Shown here: piece after piece, positions 62,601 to 64,000 of the stretch
Position numbering within the stretch: the first letter of the stretch is position 1
Layout: each line of letters begins with the position of its first letter
Source of the DNA: Mesaphorura yosii
Lineage: Eukaryota; Arthropoda; Collembola; Poduromorpha; Tullbergiidae
Assembly: GCA_009869945.1 (NCBI GenBank)
Contig: WIXG01000040.1
Location: 124,001 to 188,000 of the forward strand
DNA length: 64,000 nucleotides
Reading direction: 5' to 3'
Notes under the pieces: generated by a model
Database searches by the model: none
Told to the model about the DNA's origin: nothing
The model's input: the letters and a program-made list of their open reading frames with translations, nothing else
Position numbers and translations under genes: made by a program

Positions 62601-63921
62601 CCATTTTAAGGATTCTGATCTTACACTCACTGGCACTAAATCCTTCACCATTGCATTATGCTCATATATTTAGGATTGTATTGGAAATGAGTGGGAAGCA
62701 CACTTCACTTCATCGCAGCACTGAGAATTATTATCGTGGTGCATGGAGCACATCTCTCTCGAAGCTGATTAAGGCGCACGCAGCATCATGAATCTGTCTC
62801 TTGGAATTAGTATTTATAGACAGTAGAGTCTGCCAGCGCCGTGCTTCTCCGGTAATTAGATTTGAGCTCAGGATAATAATGTGTGAAAGAAGAAGAAAGC
62901 GGATGGATGGTGGATGAAATACGAATTAGAGCTGGAGTAGGAAGTAAGCCTGCATACCTCGAAATTGACGAGCATTGAATGACAATAATGGATGGCCAAG
63001 GTGATAAACTGCAACGGATTCATGGACACTAATTCAAAGAGACAATTTTCTCAACGTAATCCCAGTTTATTAAGTAAACCTCCGGCATTATGTTATAGAA
63101 GATCCTTGTTGGTCCGCTGACGGCTGGGGAAGATGATTTCCAGATTCTTCTCTACATTGTCAACTTGTCCAAGCGGCATCAAAAATAGTGCAAGTGCGAC
63201 TTTAACATATAATCTAAAAATGATCGGTATTGGATCGCCCTCAACCGATTGACGTCATTAATGTCCTAATTCGGGATTCAATATCCAAGGACGTTCCCAT
63301 GTGGAATTCGATTGCATTAATTTGTAATTCGAAGCGGCGACCAAAACTCTTCTTGCATTTCCTATGATCACAGGCATTTTGCCATTATCTCCGCTGTTAT
63401 GATCATTGACTTTATTCGTATACCTTTGCCTCAATGGATCAGCTTTGTCGCCAAGCGCCAAGCAGCATTCATTTTCTGATATGGAAAATTACTCGTCTTA
63501 CTTCTTACAGCGTCACCCACACGCTCGTCTCATGTTTATGTGCATAATTGCGTAATGACAGAATAATTGAATAATACTAGGCAACGAAGTACGACAGCAG
63601 CACGCAATGGAAAACGAGAAGATTGATTTATTGAAGTGTTTCATCCTTTATCAGTCATTAGTCCAGAGTTCAGCCATGCCTTGTTGGTTAGTAGTTTTGT
63701 CAAATAAGGAATTTGTGTGGGATGAATTATTAAAATAAATCAACAGCTTCAGTTATTTGTGCATGATAATAAACATACTGGATGGAATTCTATTTTTAAA
63801 GACGACGCATATGACAAATAAAGTGATTAAGTTTCACGTGAGATTTTCGTTCGTACATTCTAAACAATTTCACACAAATCGTTTCAAAGCCAGTGCTTGA
63901 ATTTCTTTAAATCGAACAAAG
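59684..63921. other. AT-rich non-coding stretch after the AT-hook exon
   Basis: No further exon with matching phase could be supported. Short open frames (for example 60709-60392 minus, 61124-61351 plus) lack domains. Repeated GGCAGGCAG/CTGCCTGCC runs occur near 62150 and 62480. This is probably intron or intergenic DNA. Confidence 0.45.
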
Positions 63922-64000
63922 ATGGAGGGTTGCGAAAAAGCTAGACGGCGAAAGTTGAGAGCTTGCGTTGTGCTATTGCTTTCGGCATTTGATGTGAATT
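63922..64000 (+). CDS. Possible start of a gene cut by the window edge
   Basis: ATG in the context CAAAGATGG (purine at -3, G at +4) opens a frame that stays open to the last base. It starts MEGCEKARRRKLRACVVLLL, a basic stretch followed by a hydrophobic one, like a signal anchor. Only 26 codons are visible, so this may be chance. Confidence 0.28.
   Translation, partial: MEGCEKARRRKLRACVVLLLSAFDVN

Overview
This is a eukaryotic nuclear window: genes are split by GT-AG introns, polyadenylation signals are AATAAA, and there are no operons or Shine-Dalgarno sites. Gene content (ribosomal protein S23, DPY30, TMEM147, CCDC85, an SLC25A45/47/48-type mitochondrial carrier, a CAP/SCP secreted protein) points to an animal. 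Short introns (59 to about 120 nt are common) next to long AT-rich non-coding DNA suggest an invertebrate, most likely an arthropod such as a springtail or small crustacean. That placement is inference, because no lineage-diagnostic gene was found.

Region 1 (1 to about 21 kb) is gene-dense. In order it holds: a small conserved one-membrane-span protein (+), the carrier (+) with a possible spliced-in C-terminal extension, CCDC85 (+), a large Myb/SANT-like gene (-), DPY30 (-), RpS23 (+), TMEM147 (-), and a zinc-finger/AT-hook protein ending in an SVIP-like VCP-binding module (-). All eight models were assembled by hand. Exon phases agree across every junction and every total CDS length is divisible by three. 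These are mostly housekeeping functions: translation, ER translocon accessory, histone H3K4 methylation, mitochondrial transport and cell-junction scaffolding.

Region 2 (about 21 to 28 kb) holds one plausible first coding exon (22415-22528, +), two small uncertain reading frames, and several short minus-strand coding-like fragments that may be decayed genes or chance.

Region 3 (about 28 to 64 kb) is a gene-poor, AT-rich expanse with many short (TAA)n and GCAGGCAG-type runs. It contains a 1,066-bp palindromic foldback element with Tc1/mariner-like ends, a well-supported three-exon CAP/SCP gene (-), and a clean 150-nt AT-hook exon (+) near 59.6 kb with a TATA box and a phase-compatible mini first exon upstream. 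Part of the desert may be long intron of a regulatory gene on the plus strand, with the CAP gene nested in it. That is a hypothesis only. No CRISPR, rRNA, convincing tRNA or viral sequence was seen.
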